Position numbers and translations under genes: made by a program. This document shows positions 31,201 through 43,000 of a stretch of 64,000 nt of DNA, piece by piece. This stretch comes from a virus. Each line of letters starts with the position of its first letter. Position 1 is the first letter of the stretch. The notes beneath the pieces are model-generated. The model saw nothing but the letters and a program-made list of their open reading frames with translations. It searched no databases and was not told the DNA's origin. The stretch lies in IMG/VR virus record IMGVR_UViG_3300009514_000007, positions 1-64,000 of that record; one strand, 5' to 3'.

Positions 31201-33977
31201 GGGTAGCCAGACGGAGCCGCCATGCTGGAAACCCCCACCTGTTTGATGGTCAGGGTAACGTGCTTCCTGATGCCCATCTGCGGTGGGGGCATGGGTCTGG
31301 AGGGTACTATGGACTTATGCCCTCGGCTGGCATGGGTGCTTTTCGTAAGCCCTTGGGTAGTAAGTATGCCAACCTCCCTCCCGAGGCTATCTATGACCCG
31401 ATTGTCAGTCAGGTAATGAACTACAACTATCTTGCAACTACTTGCAAGCAGTGGAGTGGGAGGGCGCGTGATGGGGCTCCTGGTCCGCCAGGGGATCGTG
31501 ACCGTTACAAGCGCGACCCTCCGGGGAAAATGACATGGGGTGAGCTACGACGTGCGGGGGGGTCTTTTGCGCAAGTTGGCAAAGGTGAATTTGGAACACT
31601 CCCTTCCGATGGGCGCTTTCTCAATAAGCTCCAGCAAAACGGTATGACCCGTGAACAAGCCTTGGCTTTCGCCAACACGGAGGTTCCTTGCGACAAGTTG
31701 CTTGATCCGTCATTGGGGCGAATCGGTAAGTACGATGCCCTGCTTGACAAGCTCAAAGGGGCGAGAGAGTTGGAGGTTTCTCCGAAAGAGGTCAAGCCGC
31801 AGCCCAAGCCTCCGACCAAGGTGGAGCCGAGCAAGCCCACGATCCGTAAGATCGAGCAGAAGCTCCCTAACCCGCAGTCTGTGTTGGGCTTCATCGACGG
31901 ACCTTTGGAGCGTCCTGATGGTGTAACCCGCTCGCCCGAAGCCGCGCTTGGGAAGATCATTTGTGAGAACGGCTTTCGTATTCTTCGGGCGGGGAGGGGC
32001 GGCACTGCTGTTGTGCCCACGTCTGAAATTCAGAAATTTTCGCTGGTGCAATTTGAGGGTGTGAAGCGAGTCGATGTCCTTGGATTCTCCAAGGACAAAG
32101 GCAACTACTCACCTGCGGACCTCAAGAAATTCTTGACCAAGTACCTGAGCCAACGGTTCAGGGTGGCAGCCGATCAGGCGATGGCACAAGAGGACCCTAC
32201 TCTTGTCACGCCAAAAATTATGTTGGAGGAAACGTACAACACGATCCGGGATGTGCTGCTTACCGGCAAGGGTTCGACTGCGGACTCTTTGTTTGCGGAC
32301 ATCGAAGGCTTCGATTTTGATCCCGGCTCCAGGGCCTACCCGGTTTATTTCCGACGCCTCCAAGGGGCGAAAATCGGTTCCGATGATCGTTTTCAGGTCG
32401 AGGCCATTAAGGTCATTGAGCTTCCGACGTTTGACCAGGCGGTTGCGGATGTCCAGGTCACGCAACAGTTGGAAAGTGCCGCAGAGGATACCCTAGATCT
32501 TGTTGAGGATGCGGGGGTTGATGCGGTGCAAGCGTTTAGCGACGCGGGAGATAACCCGCAGCAAGGGTTGGATGCCTTCTTGGCTGCTGACCTTCAATTC
32601 GTCCCAGACGTAGTTGGCGATGTGGAGCTAAGTAGCGGTCGTATTGTGGTTAACCCGGATGCGCCCGCGACCCCTGATTTGAGTGCCTTGACAGCCCCCG
32701 TTGCCACGTTGCCTCTGACGGTGCTCAAGGCATCGAAGCGGTATGCCTCCCGCAAAGGCAAGCTTGACAAGACGGTTACTAAGATCGTGGAGGACTACAC
32801 GAAAACGATCGTGACTTTCGTAGCTCGGGCCTACACCGAAGCACGCGAGAGCGCCGGGTATCGCAAGGGTAAGCTCCCCGGAGGGTTTACCGATCGGATG
32901 CGCCCGGTCCAAGATGCGTTCAATCAGATCGCGTTTGATATTACGCAGGTTCCGTTCCAGATCGAAAAGGGCCAATTTGTCTACAAGGCTTCTAAGACCG
33001 CCAAGAAGCGAAACCCGATCTTTACTCCGGTTTACCCCGTTTCAGATGGTGGGGGGTACGAGCACATCGGAGCTTTCCGGTATGGTCGAGGGCTGGATGT
33101 GGAAAAGGGAGGTACGTTTGCGCAAATCAGTACGGGGGATCCTCTTAACGGGCTCACTGCTGAATCTGCCGAAGCGTACTTGAACGCAAAAACGGCGGTG
33201 ATCGCCATCGCAAAAGGCGGGAATACAGCGGCGAAGGCCGCTTTGCGGGCACAGATGCAGGCGGCAACGGAAGCCTTGCGGCAACAGGTGGCAAGTGCTG
33301 ACGACGAGATCCAAAAGATCGACCAGGCTGCGGAGCAAGGGGCAGACGTTAAGGCCGTCCGAGATGCCCGAATAGCCCGCTACTCGCAATTGAAAGTAAT
33401 TTTGTCGAGGCTTGCAGAGTCTAACCCCGAAGCTGTCAATGAAATTGCTGCGCTCAACGGCATTGACCCTAACGTGCTGGTTGTGGACAACCCTAACCCG
33501 GATCAAGCAGGACAGTTTGTGACTCTGTTTGCGAATACGCCAGCGACCGGAACAACGGAAGCCCCGATGAAAACGACGGTATCAAATGCCGCGTACAACT
33601 TGGCGGACTTGGCGGCCCACATCACTGACGAGGTAAACGTCACTTGCCGGTGTCGCGGCAGTGAGGCTTCGGTTCTGCTTTCGGCTTACGGGCGCAACGA
33701 TTTCATCGCGCTTGACGGGATCGACCCCAATGAGCAACCAGCGACTGCTTTTGTCTCTGAGGGCATCCTCAACGGCTTGCAGGATTACCAGTTCCAACGC
33801 CAGGCGCTTCGGGGTCAGGTTTTGGACACGGAAGGGTCGGACCTGTTTGAGAAATTCCGCCAACTCAAGGACATCCGCAACAACATTCGGAACGCCGGGT
33901 CGCAGCTTCGGGAGCTTGGAAGCGAATTCAAGCGCACGGCTGCGTCCATCGGTGACATCAAACTTGGGGGTGGGTGA
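28209..33977 (+). CDS. Giant baseplate hub protein with lytic transglycosylase-like domain
   Basis: This 1922-aa protein has an N-terminal hub region (~1-560, gpD/gp27-like): FINGDTAIPGC..C (Cys40/Cys43), a TYPYYHVFHGVV segment, and IRPGFPVYITFLDTFYYVTALSHSF near 520-545. A coiled coil follows at ~690-770. Residues ~900-1150 resemble an SLT fold: HAQARGESRF with candidate catalytic Glu927, and GGYYGLMPSAG at ~1031-1041, but ~100 residues separate them, more than in typical transglycosylases. Pro/Lys linkers follow. Near ~1600 is FTPVYPVSDGGGYEHIGAF, a segment I recall from hub proteins; long helices end the protein. It probably centres the baseplate and digests peptidoglycan during injection. 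Confidence 0.75.
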   Translation: MPNLSDRPYVGTWSTNNRPVVKHTPDMLIFVNGDTAIPGCSKCNGRIELQQFVKAVSIEAGVTPGSHSGQAQLTIPRNYGEQLFREGRGLLTPSLEVHIYMRGYFPTQGQFAHIPENEIQFGENSINLDKFVTYPYYHVFHGVVTNVNYEYSDGFYSASMSFASLLHFWQYHNMVMNGQYLGARVKNSSVNPSLKGNWFNNMSPFAIIYSLYRDLVGAAALQGHTLRSKTNFDAVSAVAGEGKQLYSLMLQYWEERFKTTIQSLRMYGVQGRLFNAVEQAFLARRNKGSIDRSLVKQDNFMASGTMYNVRDFSAAQRTLAKELGFERFGDDFVYGRLGPRGDSAQFDVLGITAFTQSMDDIASFDVMESTYQTKLDVAQTTANAINYEFYQDVDGDLVFKPPMYNLDTRGNRVYRIEDIDIISWSSQEKEPEATYCTITAGHLNNLTATGTEGWVGNRGTYYDYRLVAKFGWRPATEEVTYLNSAKQLFYLAQARLDLLNIDINSATVTIPLRPEIRPGFPVYITFLDTFYYVTALSHSFGFGAQCTTTLTLTARRSKFHAPGFIGPLREGENAIGRIALDRPDLPERPLEIYDNGLPRLQGFPNVVMALDPNKLNPKFFILGSGLEDLTTVDDVKLLFNIIREQVKTTGEGGGIFALAHGGDENAVPTEHTEYRLQQSDNPEDDITFSLSDLIRDFKSLDQARREINRLEKTIARKASDGRSSRGTKKSKIEAELASATQQLEDAAEKVELTRDPDKNKLAQLINALQRTDPIRRLGLGSGVKDGPTTASYLEMLGDLKSNLEIKGAAGYYRYFSCSHPDPSQQGQAILEFNDGTGSDLFEEQVITTDPGETLAAPDPDVPRTSLAVKTFGVNGDITDEEFRRQDNRRQGGFAKQKAKHLALANQMEQITGVEGLATYLHAQARGESRFQQYARLSGLTRPNSAVAVNETLRSTEQMLAQEIPRGQQTGSDVQYKLKAKNAKKFQEDFGRQPRPGEGVARRSRHAGNPHLFDGQGNVLPDAHLRWGHGSGGYYGLMPSAGMGAFRKPLGSKYANLPPEAIYDPIVSQVMNYNYLATTCKQWSGRARDGAPGPPGDRDRYKRDPPGKMTWGELRRAGGSFAQVGKGEFGTLPSDGRFLNKLQQNGMTREQALAFANTEVPCDKLLDPSLGRIGKYDALLDKLKGARELEVSPKEVKPQPKPPTKVEPSKPTIRKIEQKLPNPQSVLGFIDGPLERPDGVTRSPEAALGKIICENGFRILRAGRGGTAVVPTSEIQKFSLVQFEGVKRVDVLGFSKDKGNYSPADLKKFLTKYLSQRFRVAADQAMAQEDPTLVTPKIMLEETYNTIRDVLLTGKGSTADSLFADIEGFDFDPGSRAYPVYFRRLQGAKIGSDDRFQVEAIKVIELPTFDQAVADVQVTQQLESAAEDTLDLVEDAGVDAVQAFSDAGDNPQQGLDAFLAADLQFVPDVVGDVELSSGRIVVNPDAPATPDLSALTAPVATLPLTVLKASKRYASRKGKLDKTVTKIVEDYTKTIVTFVARAYTEARESAGYRKGKLPGGFTDRMRPVQDAFNQIAFDITQVPFQIEKGQFVYKASKTAKKRNPIFTPVYPVSDGGGYEHIGAFRYGRGLDVEKGGTFAQISTGDPLNGLTAESAEAYLNAKTAVIAIAKGGNTAAKAALRAQMQAATEALRQQVASADDEIQKIDQAAEQGADVKAVRDARIARYSQLKVILSRLAESNPEAVNEIAALNGIDPNVLVVDNPNPDQAGQFVTLFANTPATGTTEAPMKTTVSNAAYNLADLAAHITDEVNVTCRCRGSEASVLLSAYGRNDFIALDGIDPNEQPATAFVSEGILNGLQDYQFQRQALRGQVLDTEGSDLFEKFRQLKDIRNNIRNAGSQLRELGSEFKRTAASIGDIKLGGG

Positions 33978-36412
33978 TGCCTACTAAGAATCCATTTGAG
34001 GGGATGGACAACCTCACTGACGGCCAGATTTGGCGGGATCAGCACGCCAAGCGCACGACGGATGCGAATAATCCGACCAAAGCGGGGGCGCAGTACGCCT
34101 TGGGTGTCGCTCGTGTGACGCAGGTGGACTACAACCTGCACACGGTCACGCTGATGGTCCTCACGGGTGACGAGGACTACATGATGCGGGCTCCGATCCC
34201 CATCACGTACCCTGGAGGCGGCCCTCGGCATTTCCTTGGGGCCATGCCCACCTGCGGATCGCACTGTGTCGTCGGCTATTTCCCGACGCTCCCGAGCCGC
34301 AAGCCCGTGGTGCTCGCTTGGAACATCGGGAACCCCTGGCTCGGTCAGGATTGGGTGCCCACGCAGTCCCACCTCCCGACCGAATTCGATATGAGCCCTC
34401 GGCGTCGAGCCGAGCTTGAGGGCGTTGCCCATCGTGAGCGGCACAAGCTCCGGCACATGCTGCCGGGCAACATCGTGGCCTCGTCCGCCCAAGGTGCGGA
34501 CCTGCACTTGGACGAAAGCGCGACGCTCATGGATCGTCGTGGGGACGAGATCCGCTTGCGCGATCAGGACTCCGCGATGGTGTTCAAATCGCTCCAGCAG
34601 TTCCATGCGACGGGCGGGACACGCCAGTACATCGGCATGGTACAGCGGGACGCGACATTCCTGCTCACGTCGATGGTGGCCGATGGGCTTTCGTGGGACA
34701 GCCTCAACCAGCGTGCGGGCGGGGTGCCTTTGGGGCCGGACCAGTTTGGAGAATCCGCGCAGCGACCCAATGGAGTCCTGACCCCTCACCAAGCGTTGTT
34801 CCGATCGGACCCGACTGTTCCCTTCCCCAATTCGGGCCTGATTTTGGAGGATAGCCTTGACCCTTATTCGTTCCTCAAGCGAGGGCTATTCATCGGGGAC
34901 GACGGGTTCGTACTCGACCCCGGCCTCACGACCTCGGAGGCCGAGTACAACGGCAAGCCAATCTTCCGTGTTTCGATCGATCCGAACCCAAGCTCGCCGG
35001 AGAACCTGCCGACCAATGCAGCGGTAGCGAGCGGGGTCGAATCCGAAACCCTTGTAGAGCACCGCATCGAGATCAACCATACGTGGGACGGCACGATGCC
35101 CGTCACCGAACAGACGGACGGTTTCGATGCGGATCGTCTGCCTGACGGTGGGGGAGAGACAGGTGACGTGCTCGGCGGAGGCGACAAGCCCTTCATCGAG
35201 TGGGTGCTCGGCAGTGTCGTGGGCAACGACCCCTTCTCGGAGACTGGCCGCCCTCTGTATGCCAAGCCGATCGTCCCGCAAATCACGGCCGAGGACGGAT
35301 CTGTTTCTCCGGTTCTCAGATCCGGCGTAGCCGAGGATATGAATACCCACGCGGCGACGATGTTCCGCCTGGAGCCTCCGCTGCGTTCCAATTTCCAGCC
35401 CTCGTGGCACTCTTTCACGAAAGATGGTCGGTTCAAATCGTTCGTATCTGGCCCCTCGGACCAGAACAGCATCGAGGTAGCGACCTCGGGAGGCATTCTG
35501 GTCAAAGCGGGAGGCGCGATCGACCTTCGCACGGGATCCCCGCTCAAGATCACGGCCCCCTCTGGCGACGACCAGGAGAATTTCGGCTTTTGCTTCGATT
35601 CCCCCACGGGGGCTATCTGCCTCACAGCGGGCGCAGCGACCACGAGGGGCAGCTTCACGGCTCGGACCAACCCAGACGCCCTGGATGAACTACAGCTACC
35701 AGGGCTGCTCCTAGAGGCTCCTACGACGAGCGCGTGGCTGACGGCTGGACGCACGGTGATGATCGCGGCTGGCGATCAGATCCAATTGGCGAACAGCAAC
35801 GAGGTCAAGATTACGCCTCGGAACAACCTCTCGATGGTGTCGGACAAGTTGTCGGTGCAGTGCTCGGTGATCGATAAGACGGTCACGAGTAAGGAAACGA
35901 CGCTCTACTCCGGCCCCAAGAATTTCCTGCCGACGAATCTCCCGCTCCGCCAGACCACATTCGCGGGAACGCCGCTGACGGGTCACGTTGGCGGGGACAC
36001 CGATGTCTACAAGATGCTGCTCGGTAACCGGGTCGAAACGATCGTGCTCGGCGGTCACACGACGCGCGTGGTCGTCGGCAACATGGAGTACAGCACTGGA
36101 ATTGGCACGCACACGACGCGAGCCGGGACGAACCAAACGATCATTGACCCCGCCGCTGGCATGACGACCACGGTGCCCACGGGTAGCATCACCATGACGG
36201 CGAATCTCGCCGCAACCTTCCGGGGCACGGCCTCGGTAACTGTTAGCTCGACAGGGCCAGCGACGGTTAGTGGTAAGCCTGTAACCCTCGCAGCCACCGG
36301 CAAGGTGGGTCTGATTATGTCGAGTGTCGATCTCGATCCGCTTACCAACCTTCCCTACTCAACTTTCGGATCCGGTTCTCCGGGTCATTTCCTCGGACCT
36401 CCGCTTCCGTAA
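33977..36412 (+). CDS. Baseplate central spike protein (gpV/gp5-like)
   Basis: ATG 33977 overlaps the hub stop (TGATG); GTG 33974 is also in frame. The 811-aa protein has an N-terminal OB-fold-like region (YALGVARVTQVDYNLHTVTL, PITYPGGGPRH, HCVVGYFPTLPSRKPVVLAW; ~40-120). The later part (~500-780) has short beta repeats typical of a triple-stranded helix (VETIVLGGHTTRVVVGNME, GSITMTANLAATFRGTASV). It follows the hub, as spikes do. It should form the membrane-piercing needle. No PAAR tip is obvious. Confidence 0.75.
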   Translation: MPTKNPFEGMDNLTDGQIWRDQHAKRTTDANNPTKAGAQYALGVARVTQVDYNLHTVTLMVLTGDEDYMMRAPIPITYPGGGPRHFLGAMPTCGSHCVVGYFPTLPSRKPVVLAWNIGNPWLGQDWVPTQSHLPTEFDMSPRRRAELEGVAHRERHKLRHMLPGNIVASSAQGADLHLDESATLMDRRGDEIRLRDQDSAMVFKSLQQFHATGGTRQYIGMVQRDATFLLTSMVADGLSWDSLNQRAGGVPLGPDQFGESAQRPNGVLTPHQALFRSDPTVPFPNSGLILEDSLDPYSFLKRGLFIGDDGFVLDPGLTTSEAEYNGKPIFRVSIDPNPSSPENLPTNAAVASGVESETLVEHRIEINHTWDGTMPVTEQTDGFDADRLPDGGGETGDVLGGGDKPFIEWVLGSVVGNDPFSETGRPLYAKPIVPQITAEDGSVSPVLRSGVAEDMNTHAATMFRLEPPLRSNFQPSWHSFTKDGRFKSFVSGPSDQNSIEVATSGGILVKAGGAIDLRTGSPLKITAPSGDDQENFGFCFDSPTGAICLTAGAATTRGSFTARTNPDALDELQLPGLLLEAPTTSAWLTAGRTVMIAAGDQIQLANSNEVKITPRNNLSMVSDKLSVQCSVIDKTVTSKETTLYSGPKNFLPTNLPLRQTTFAGTPLTGHVGGDTDVYKMLLGNRVETIVLGGHTTRVVVGNMEYSTGIGTHTTRAGTNQTIIDPAAGMTTTVPTGSITMTANLAATFRGTASVTVSSTGPATVSGKPVTLAATGKVGLIMSSVDLDPLTNLPYSTFGSGSPGHFLGPPLP

Positions 36413-37005
36413 TGGCTGTCACCCAACCAGCAATCCTCGCCTCACTGATGGCGGTAAGTCAGGCCACCATGCCGGGCTCGCAGACGTTTCCTCGGATCGC
36501 GCAAGCGGTTTCGACTGCGATCGTCAAGTGGCTTCCCACTGTGACGGTGAACGGCGTCACAGCCGGGACGGCGGGCGCCGGAACGGTCCAGGGGAAGATG
36601 ATCTTCGTTCCGGCCGGGCAGATTCAAGGTGGCTTGGCCTCCGCTGGCTTTGTAGGGCCGACCGCGCCCATGCTGGCGACGACGATCCAGAATGGGATCA
36701 ACGCTTCGGTAGGTACCGCGACTCAATACGCGGGCACCTCGGCGGGGGTGTCGGCGGGAACGGACGTGAGCAAGGTGTCTCGTTCCTCACCGGGAGCCAT
36801 CGCGGCACCGGGCACTCTTGCGTTCCATCTCTACATCAGTCTCACGGGCCTGCTCGTGACGGGCTTGAAAACTGCCCAACTGGCTCAAGGAATCGCCAAC
36901 GGAATTGCCCTCTACGTGGCGACCGGCACTGGCGTCGGTGGTGTGGTCCCTGTAACCCCGGCCCCTGCTTCGGCAGCGGGCACCAGCATTTCGGTGATGT
37001 TCTGA
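36412..37005 (+). CDS. Small Gly/Ala-rich baseplate-associated protein
   Basis: This 197-aa protein starts in a TAATG overlap with the spike gene. It is low in charge and rich in Ala, Gly, Thr and Val, with GTVQGKMIFVPAGQIQGGLASAGF (in two parts, ~57-80) and FHLYISLTGLLVTGLKTAQL (~139-158) as moderately hydrophobic segments. Position between spike and the giant protein suggests a baseplate role or association with the spike. No family is recognised. Confidence 0.55.
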   Translation: MAVTQPAILASLMAVSQATMPGSQTFPRIAQAVSTAIVKWLPTVTVNGVTAGTAGAGTVQGKMIFVPAGQIQGGLASAGFVGPTAPMLATTIQNGINASVGTATQYAGTSAGVSAGTDVSKVSRSSPGAIAAPGTLAFHLYISLTGLLVTGLKTAQLAQGIANGIALYVATGTGVGGVVPVTPAPASAAGTSISVMF

Positions 37006-37006
37006 A

Positions 37007-40000
37007 ATGGGTTTTGATCTCTCAGGATTTGTCCTTCGGGCGCCTCGGACAGCGACAGCCAATGCGCTGACTACGGACGAGGCTGTTGGCGGGGTTTCGC
37101 GTGATTTCAAGCCCGTGCCCGAGGGCTACTATTTCACGGGTGCCGAGGCCCCTGACCTCGTAGACGTGGCGGCTGAGCAGTACAGGGCTGCCACGCTCCG
37201 TCGCACGCTGGACGGGTCCACGGAATACCTCTTGTGGGCGGCCAATACGTCGAACGTGTGGGTCCGCGAGGGGCTTGCTAAGGACATCAGCAACCCGGAG
37301 TCGGTTGAGGCGGCGGGATCGAAGGCATCGGTTGTACTTGGTGGCTCGGAGAGCGTGTTTGACGACAACGACGGCGAGCCTGTGCTCCGCGAGGATGGCT
37401 CGCTGCGGTTCTCGGTGCGGGAGCCTTCGGGGCAATCGGTCGCTTCGGTGTCGAGCGTCACGATCCGTCGTGGAGACTCGGACGAGGAAATCTCTTTCAC
37501 CTCGGGCGATGTGAATTTCAACGCGGTGTCGGGCGTCGTCACCTTGGACAACCCGGCGAAGATCGGACAGCCGATCCTCGGAGCGGGCACCCTGGCGGGC
37601 GGCATTTCCAAACTCCGGGGAGACTCGATCCGAGAGATCACGGTCACACTCGCGGCTACCCGGTTCTGGTGGTCTAAGAACGACCGTTACGAGACTCGGT
37701 TCCAATGGAACGGCGGGAGTGAGCGGTGGGAGCCCCTGAAAGGCACGGCTCCCCGCAACCTTGGCCGACTCTTGCCGGACGGCGAGTACATCTTGTCGCC
37801 TAACCCCAACGTCGCCATCGGGGAATTCTTGCCCGGCAATAGTGCCGACCCCGACGATTACTCGATGATCCGATTGGGTGTCCGTCCCGACGCCTCGTCG
37901 GTACCAGTCGCCGAGCCCGTTGCCGCTTCGGGCTTCGGAGGGCTCAAGGTTGTCACGGATGGGGAGGTCGAAGCCGAGGATGGGTTCGATTTCGCCAACC
38001 TCGCCCCCGATGCTGCGGGGGTTGTGGCGGCGACGACGGGGCAGATTCAGTGGAACCCGGCCTTCTTGGACGAGTATGCTGGTCAGGTCATTTGGTACAG
38101 CTACCGCAGCTTCTTGACCGACAATACGGTAGAGCCTCTTGGCTCGCTTGAGGGCACCGATGTAGAGCCTCTGTTCCTTGCACCCATCCCCGCAGCAACG
38201 GACTACCCCTTCATCCGTATCGGCAACCGGAACCCGCTGGAGGCGATTCTGGTGGACACCGATGCGTTGCTGTTCATTCGCACGATCGAGGAAGGCCAGG
38301 TCGGCATTTCGCTTTCGACGGGCCGGATGAAATTCAGCGACACCGACATCGCCAAGGCCGACCCCGAGGACCCGACGTTTGACCCGGCGTTTCTTGGGAG
38401 CGTGGTGTTCTACGACGGACTCTCGCTTACGCAGGTGCCGTTGGAGATGCGGGCGCCAATTCGTCTCGTAAACAGCAACGGGAACCCGGCTGACGTAAGC
38501 TCGGACAAAGACCAGAATCTCTATGTGCCTGATGCGGCGCCTTTGCCCGCGCCGGGTATTTCGGGAGTCCAATTCATTCCCGACAAGACGGGGGGTATCC
38601 CCGATCCTGCCATTGCTCCGAGCATCCGGGCGAATGGATCCAACCTCGTGCGGGAGGTCCGAGGGGATTGGGACCTGATCTTGTTCTCAGACGACGGCCG
38701 GGTGTTCCGTAATGTCACCGTCGTAGCTGATCCTGACGACGAGATTCCCCGTTTCGCGTTCCAGATCGACAAGGGTAGGGCCTACCTCGATCTGAACGAG
38801 GGTGCGGGCGGGTCTAAGGTGACGATCGGTAGGGACGACCGGAAACGGTTTACCGGCCAAAAGCTCTGGTTCCGCCAGACCTCAGTACAGCCTGCCATGT
38901 ACGCCAAACAGGCTCGCATGTTCTCGCGGGTGCGTGACTCGTTTGACCTCGTAGGCGACGAGGTGTTCAAGTTTGGGGTCAACGGCGACACCTTCTTGTG
39001 GCGTGCGGCCGACGACAACGGCGGCATCTCGACCTCAGACGGAGGGTCGTTCACCCCCGCCGAGATCGTTACCAGCCTTTCGGCTGTTGCCCCGGCAGGC
39101 GCCATCGCTCTCCGCAGCGGCCGGGTTGTGCTCCAAAGCCCGGACGTGATCAACGGCCTGCACCAAGGCTCGATTGAGATCGGATTTGGGGAGGATGACA
39201 CGGTGGATCTCTCGGGTCCGTCAGCCCTTGGGTTCCTGCCAGGTTGGCGTGTGGCGGTGAGCTTCCCCGGTGAGACCACGGACACGCATTGGATGCCTGA
39301 TAATGGCTCGCATCTTGGGGTGTTCCGCAGCCCGCTCAACCTCGATGGGACCAAGGACATCGCGGACATCCAGCATCGGGGTTCAATTGACGATGTAGCG
39401 TTGACCGAGAACATCCCGGTCAATCCGGTCGTACTGCTCGACAAGACGCCCATCGAGGACGAGCCGGGGTACGACGATGGGGTGTTTTTTCGGCTGGAGG
39501 CCGGGCTTTCGCAAAAGAACCTGGAGCACTACGACGACGTGCTGCACCAGTTCGGCGAGGGCAAGTTCACCTGGATTTCGCGTGACACTACCTTTTCGAT
39601 CATCGAGCAGGCGGTCATGGACCTGGCGCTTGACCAGCAGCAGGCCGTGCCCAACTCGTTCCGCCTTCCGAGCAACGGTCTTTTCGTCTCGGAAACAGGT
39701 GGGCCGATGGTTGAGCAGACGCTCAACACCGATTTCCTTCTCCCATTCGGCGGTGCTCCCGGCACTGCCCGGCTGATTGAAACGATCGGCAAGCGGGTGG
39801 CGATCGGGGCACGGGGCTTTTTCTCGTCTGGGTCCTCCACGTTCACCGACGACTCGCCTGACGTGGATTTCGTGGTGCTCGGGGTGACCAAAGGCCATCA
39901 GCTAAAGATCACGACGGGCGAGGGCGTGGGCACGTACATCGTGACCGCTGACGCGACGGACCCAAAGAAGCTGGAGGTTGAGCCGCCTTTCGCTGTCACG

Positions 40001-43000
40001 GATAGCACGGTGTCGTGGGAGCTTTTCTTTGGGGTGGACAAGGATACGAATGACCTTGCCATCGTTGCCTCTGAGATTTTCACCGAGTTCAACCACTTGC
40101 AGGACGAGCCGTTCAAGATCAGGGTGCTGTCCACCCTTGGGGACCTCCCTGCAACGGCAGCCGATCAAGCAGCTAACCGATTTGAGGCTGTGCTTGGCGA
40201 CGCCCTTGCGAACGGGCGTCCGATCAACATCCGGTTCGGCCTCCCCAACGCGAGCCCCACGGCTACGCTCGTCCGCCTCACGCAGAGTTTCCTTGGGACC
40301 ATCGTCAATTCGGCGCTGGAGGTTCCAAATCCCGCCTCAGAGCGGTTCGCCAATGAAGCATTCTCGATCAAGCTCGGGACCAAGACCTATACGTTCGCAG
40401 ACGGCAATCTGGTCAAGGTGCCAGGCGTGCTCACGCTTGGCCTTGCAGGTGACGTGATCGAGGTCCAAGACGGTTCGGGTCTGCTCAACTTTGGCGCGGA
40501 GGTATTCGCTCAATTCCCCGGTACGGAGGTCTACTACGTCGAGGAGTTCAATGACCCCGATACCAGCCCCACGGAGCTTCCCGAAGGTACTGCCGAGTAC
40601 CGCATCTCGGACGGGGCGCTGAATTTTAGTGCTGCTGACATGGCGCAGTACGGGGGCATGGCGGTTTATCTCGTAGAGCAGATGATCACGGAAGCGGGGT
40701 TGGACGTGTCGCTCAACCCGATCGGGGGCAGCTTCTTGTTCACCAAGCCGCTCCGCGAACAGCAAGTGGTTGAGGTCGAGTATTTCCAGGCTGAGCAAGG
40801 CACGGGGGATCTCGTGCTCGTCCCGCCCGACGACGATGTGCTCGTACTCCAGGGCCAAGGCGCGCCTGCCGGAGTCCCGGTCAAGGTGATCGAATTCTTG
40901 CCTTTGTTCACCCGCCTGGAGGACGCGACTAAGCCAGTTATCCCACCAGACAGCATCGTGCCCGCGAGCTTCCCGAGAACGTGGCTGTTCAACCCGACTG
41001 AGCGCACCGTGCGGAGCGACATCGAGCCGCAGGTGTTCGTCAACAACAACTTGTGCAACGCGGGTGGGTCGGCCTCTCCGATCTGCACGTTTGACTACGA
41101 GAACGGGAAGATTCTGTTTGAGGAATCGCAACCGGACGACGCGGTGGTGCAGATCACCTATGCCGTGCAAGAGTCCTTTGGTGGAGAGGCGTCTTACACT
41201 GTCTCGACACCCCCGGTGTACCGGCCACCGTTTTTCATCGAGGACGAGACAGACAAATTCACCTTGGAGGGCGACCGTACCGGGGACGTGTTTGCAGGCA
41301 AGCTCCTACGTGTTGGCCCATCGCCGTTCTACATCGTGGACTCGACCTTCGACGGTGAGAATACGGAGGTCGAATTCTTCCCCAAAACCGAAACAGAGGC
41401 CGGTAGCCGAGCCCCTGGCAACGACACCCTCACGCTCCTGTCGGATCGGGCCATTGCCAAGCAGTACAACGCCGATGCGGGGGATGGGTTCTGGCGCACG
41501 CTCGACATCGCTTACGAGCCGATCAACCGAGGCTTCCAAGCCGTCACGTTCTTGGGGAACCTCACCGCCCTGGCGATTGCGGGCACGCTGCTGGAGATCG
41601 GGGGCTACCCCTTCATCGTCGCAGGCAACTCGCTTTCGGAGGATGGGACCAAGACGGTCGTGGACCTTACGACCCCATCTCCCACGGGGTTCTTTGCTGC
41701 GCAGGACGAGGCGCGTCTGTCCGTGCGCCCCGTGTACCCGCCTAGCCCCACGATGTTCTTGGGGGTAGGGGCCATTCTGCCCGAGGACGAGGTTGAGGCC
41801 GTTCTGTTTGGAGAGACTGATGAATCTGGCGATCTTCTTCCTGGCCGCACGCTCCGACTCACGCTCGACTACGCCCTCGATTTCGACACGGGTACGATCG
41901 AATTTCTCTCGCCGACGCAGGCGCCTCTCCGCTCTGGTCAAACGCTCTACCTTCGCCGCACGCAGGTCGGTGTCCTGGCTCCGATCATCGCCGACGAGGT
42001 AGTGATCAACCCGCGCTTCTTGGCGCGTTACGCCCATGCCATCGCCCCGTCGAACGACAACGGCATCCTTGGGGAGACACTGCGGGCGAGCTACACGTTT
42101 GCAGCCCCCGACGCATTCTTCTACCGCTCCGTGCCGCTCGTGGACTACATGGCCGAGATCGCGGGTGAGATTTCGTCGGACATCGCCGCCCAACTGCCGA
42201 GCAACGGAGCCACCCCCGCCATCGCCCCCGCGATCAAAAACTACACGCAGGGTGGCCTTGGGCTCAAGGCACAACTTGAGGATCTGCGCGACCAGGATCG
42301 TGCCGCCCGTGTGTTCATCGAGTTCTACAACGGGACCGTGCTCGCCTTTGAGCAGGTCTTGGAGACGATCTCGGGTGACATAATCGGGGACCGTGATGGC
42401 AAGTTCAAATTCTTCATCGGCCGGGACAAGGACATCCCGCCACCCGGCTACGAGGATGCCATTACGGGGCGGCTCAACACGCGCAACATCTTCTCGGAGT
42501 TGTTCTTTGCGTACAACCGCAACCTGATTTTTCTGACCCGAGACGCGCTGGTCGAGCCCGACACGGCGACCCTCGACGGTGATCGGATCGTCGGGAAATT
42601 CATCGATCCTGATTTCCTGTCTGACCTGTCAGATCAGCAACGCGAGTTTGTCCAGAACGACATTGACGATCTCGTGCTCGTCAAGCGAACGCGAAAGCGT
42701 CTGCGCCTCAATCCCTTCCGCCTGGAGGCGTTTGGACGCTATCGCACCTTGGGCGAGCCTTCTCGGTTCTCTCGTCTGTTCCCGCAGCGTTCCCAAGCCT
42801 TCATGCTGACGGACCCCGGCATCGAGGCGGACCTGGAATCAGACCCGATAGACCCCGGTGTTTACGCCTTCCGCAAGAAGATCAGTCGCCTTTCGTTCAA
42901 GGGGGGCATCCAGCTTCCCAAACGAGCGAGTACGTTCCGCAAGACCATCGCGGACATCTCTAACCCGGTGCTCGGCACGATGGAGGGTATCTCTCGTGTC

